From Candidatus Fermentibacterales bacterium (lineage in GTDB: Bacteria; Fermentibacterota; Fermentibacteria; Fermentibacterales; JAFGKQ01), in contig JAFGKQ010000101.1 in the NCBI GenBank assembly GCA_016928495.1, forward strand, positions 1 through 6,249: a stretch of DNA of 6,249 nt, written 5' to 3'. The notes under the pieces were generated by a model, which was not told where the DNA came from, did not search any database, and saw only the letters and a list, made by a program, of their open reading frames with translations. Position 1 is the first letter of the stretch, and the number at the start of each line of letters is the position of its first letter. Position numbers and translations under genes: made by a program. This document shows positions 6,088 through 6,249 of this stretch, in pieces.

Positions 6088-6249
6088 TCAGAGAGGGTTG
6101 TCCGCCGGGGCCTCTTCTTCCTCAGCGTTGAACCGCTCCTGAGCGGCCGGGAGCCCCTGCGAGGCGTACAGCAGAACGCACTCCGCTGCCCGGTTAGCCA
6201 GCAGAGAAGCCCGTTCCTGTTGCTCCGCCGGGACCTTGCCGAGCACGAA
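6088..6249 (-). CDS. C-terminal end of an unidentified protein (5' end outside window)
   Basis: On the minus strand a frame is open from the window edge to a TGA at 6090-6088, giving 53 residues. It has an Ala/Glu/Gln-rich helical stretch (VPAEQQERASLLANRAAE, then CVLLYASQGLPAAQERF) and an acidic tail (EEEEAPADNPL). Third codon positions are mostly G or C, as in the neighbouring genes, and the acidic tail looks like a natural C-terminus. Only 16 nt separate its stop from that of the converging lipoprotein gene, and no clear terminator lies between them. The piece is too short to assign a family. Confidence 0.6.
   Translation of the reverse strand, partial: FVLGKVPAEQQERASLLANRAAECVLLYASQGLPAAQERFNAEEEEAPADNPL

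Noticed and set aside
6133-6146. Hairpin CCGCTC-CT-GAGCGG as terminator
   Set aside because: It lies inside the minus-strand reading frame, has only a 2-nt centre and no T tract on either side.

Overview
This is a GC-rich bacterial window. Six protein-coding genes are supported, two of them cut by the window edges. Two encode probable lipoproteins with lipobox signal peptides, and one encodes MurA, so the organism makes peptidoglycan and exports lipoproteins. Genes freely use AGG (Arg) and ATA (Ile) despite the high GC content. With the PD40-propeller lipoprotein, this style fits an uncultured lineage near the FCB group or a similar phylum, but that is a weak inference and no marker fixes the taxon.

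Layout. Bases 1-690 (+) hold the C-terminal part of an unrecognised protein, which ends at a strong hairpin (726-752) that can serve both converging transcripts. From 4176 down to 778 on the minus strand lie an ExoX-type DEDDh 3'-5' exonuclease, murA (overlapping the exonuclease end), a tandem array of palindromic ~41-bp repeats (1803-1987), and a lipoprotein gene predicted to fold as a six-bladed PD40/TolB-like propeller. A compact divergent promoter region (4177-4240) separates this run from a plus-strand gene for a 568-residue lipoprotein of unknown function (4365-6071). That gene faces the tail of a minus-strand gene (6088-6249) across a 16-nt gap.

How the parts relate. The exonuclease and murA are probably co-transcribed and translationally coupled. 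The PD40 lipoprotein may be on the same transcript, but the repeat array lies between it and murA and could alter read-through, processing or stability. The array also supplies the last codons and the stop codon of murA. The two divergent promoters appear to share one -35 region (TTTGACAAA), and the exonuclease promoter places +1 at the A of its ATG, predicting a leaderless mRNA. MurA has Asp in place of the usual active-site Cys, the variant linked to intrinsic fosfomycin insensitivity.

No rRNA, tRNA, CRISPR array, insertion sequence or phage gene was seen. The most unusual structures are the palindromic array fused to the murA 3' end and the overlapping divergent promoters. I see no convincing new multi-gene system.
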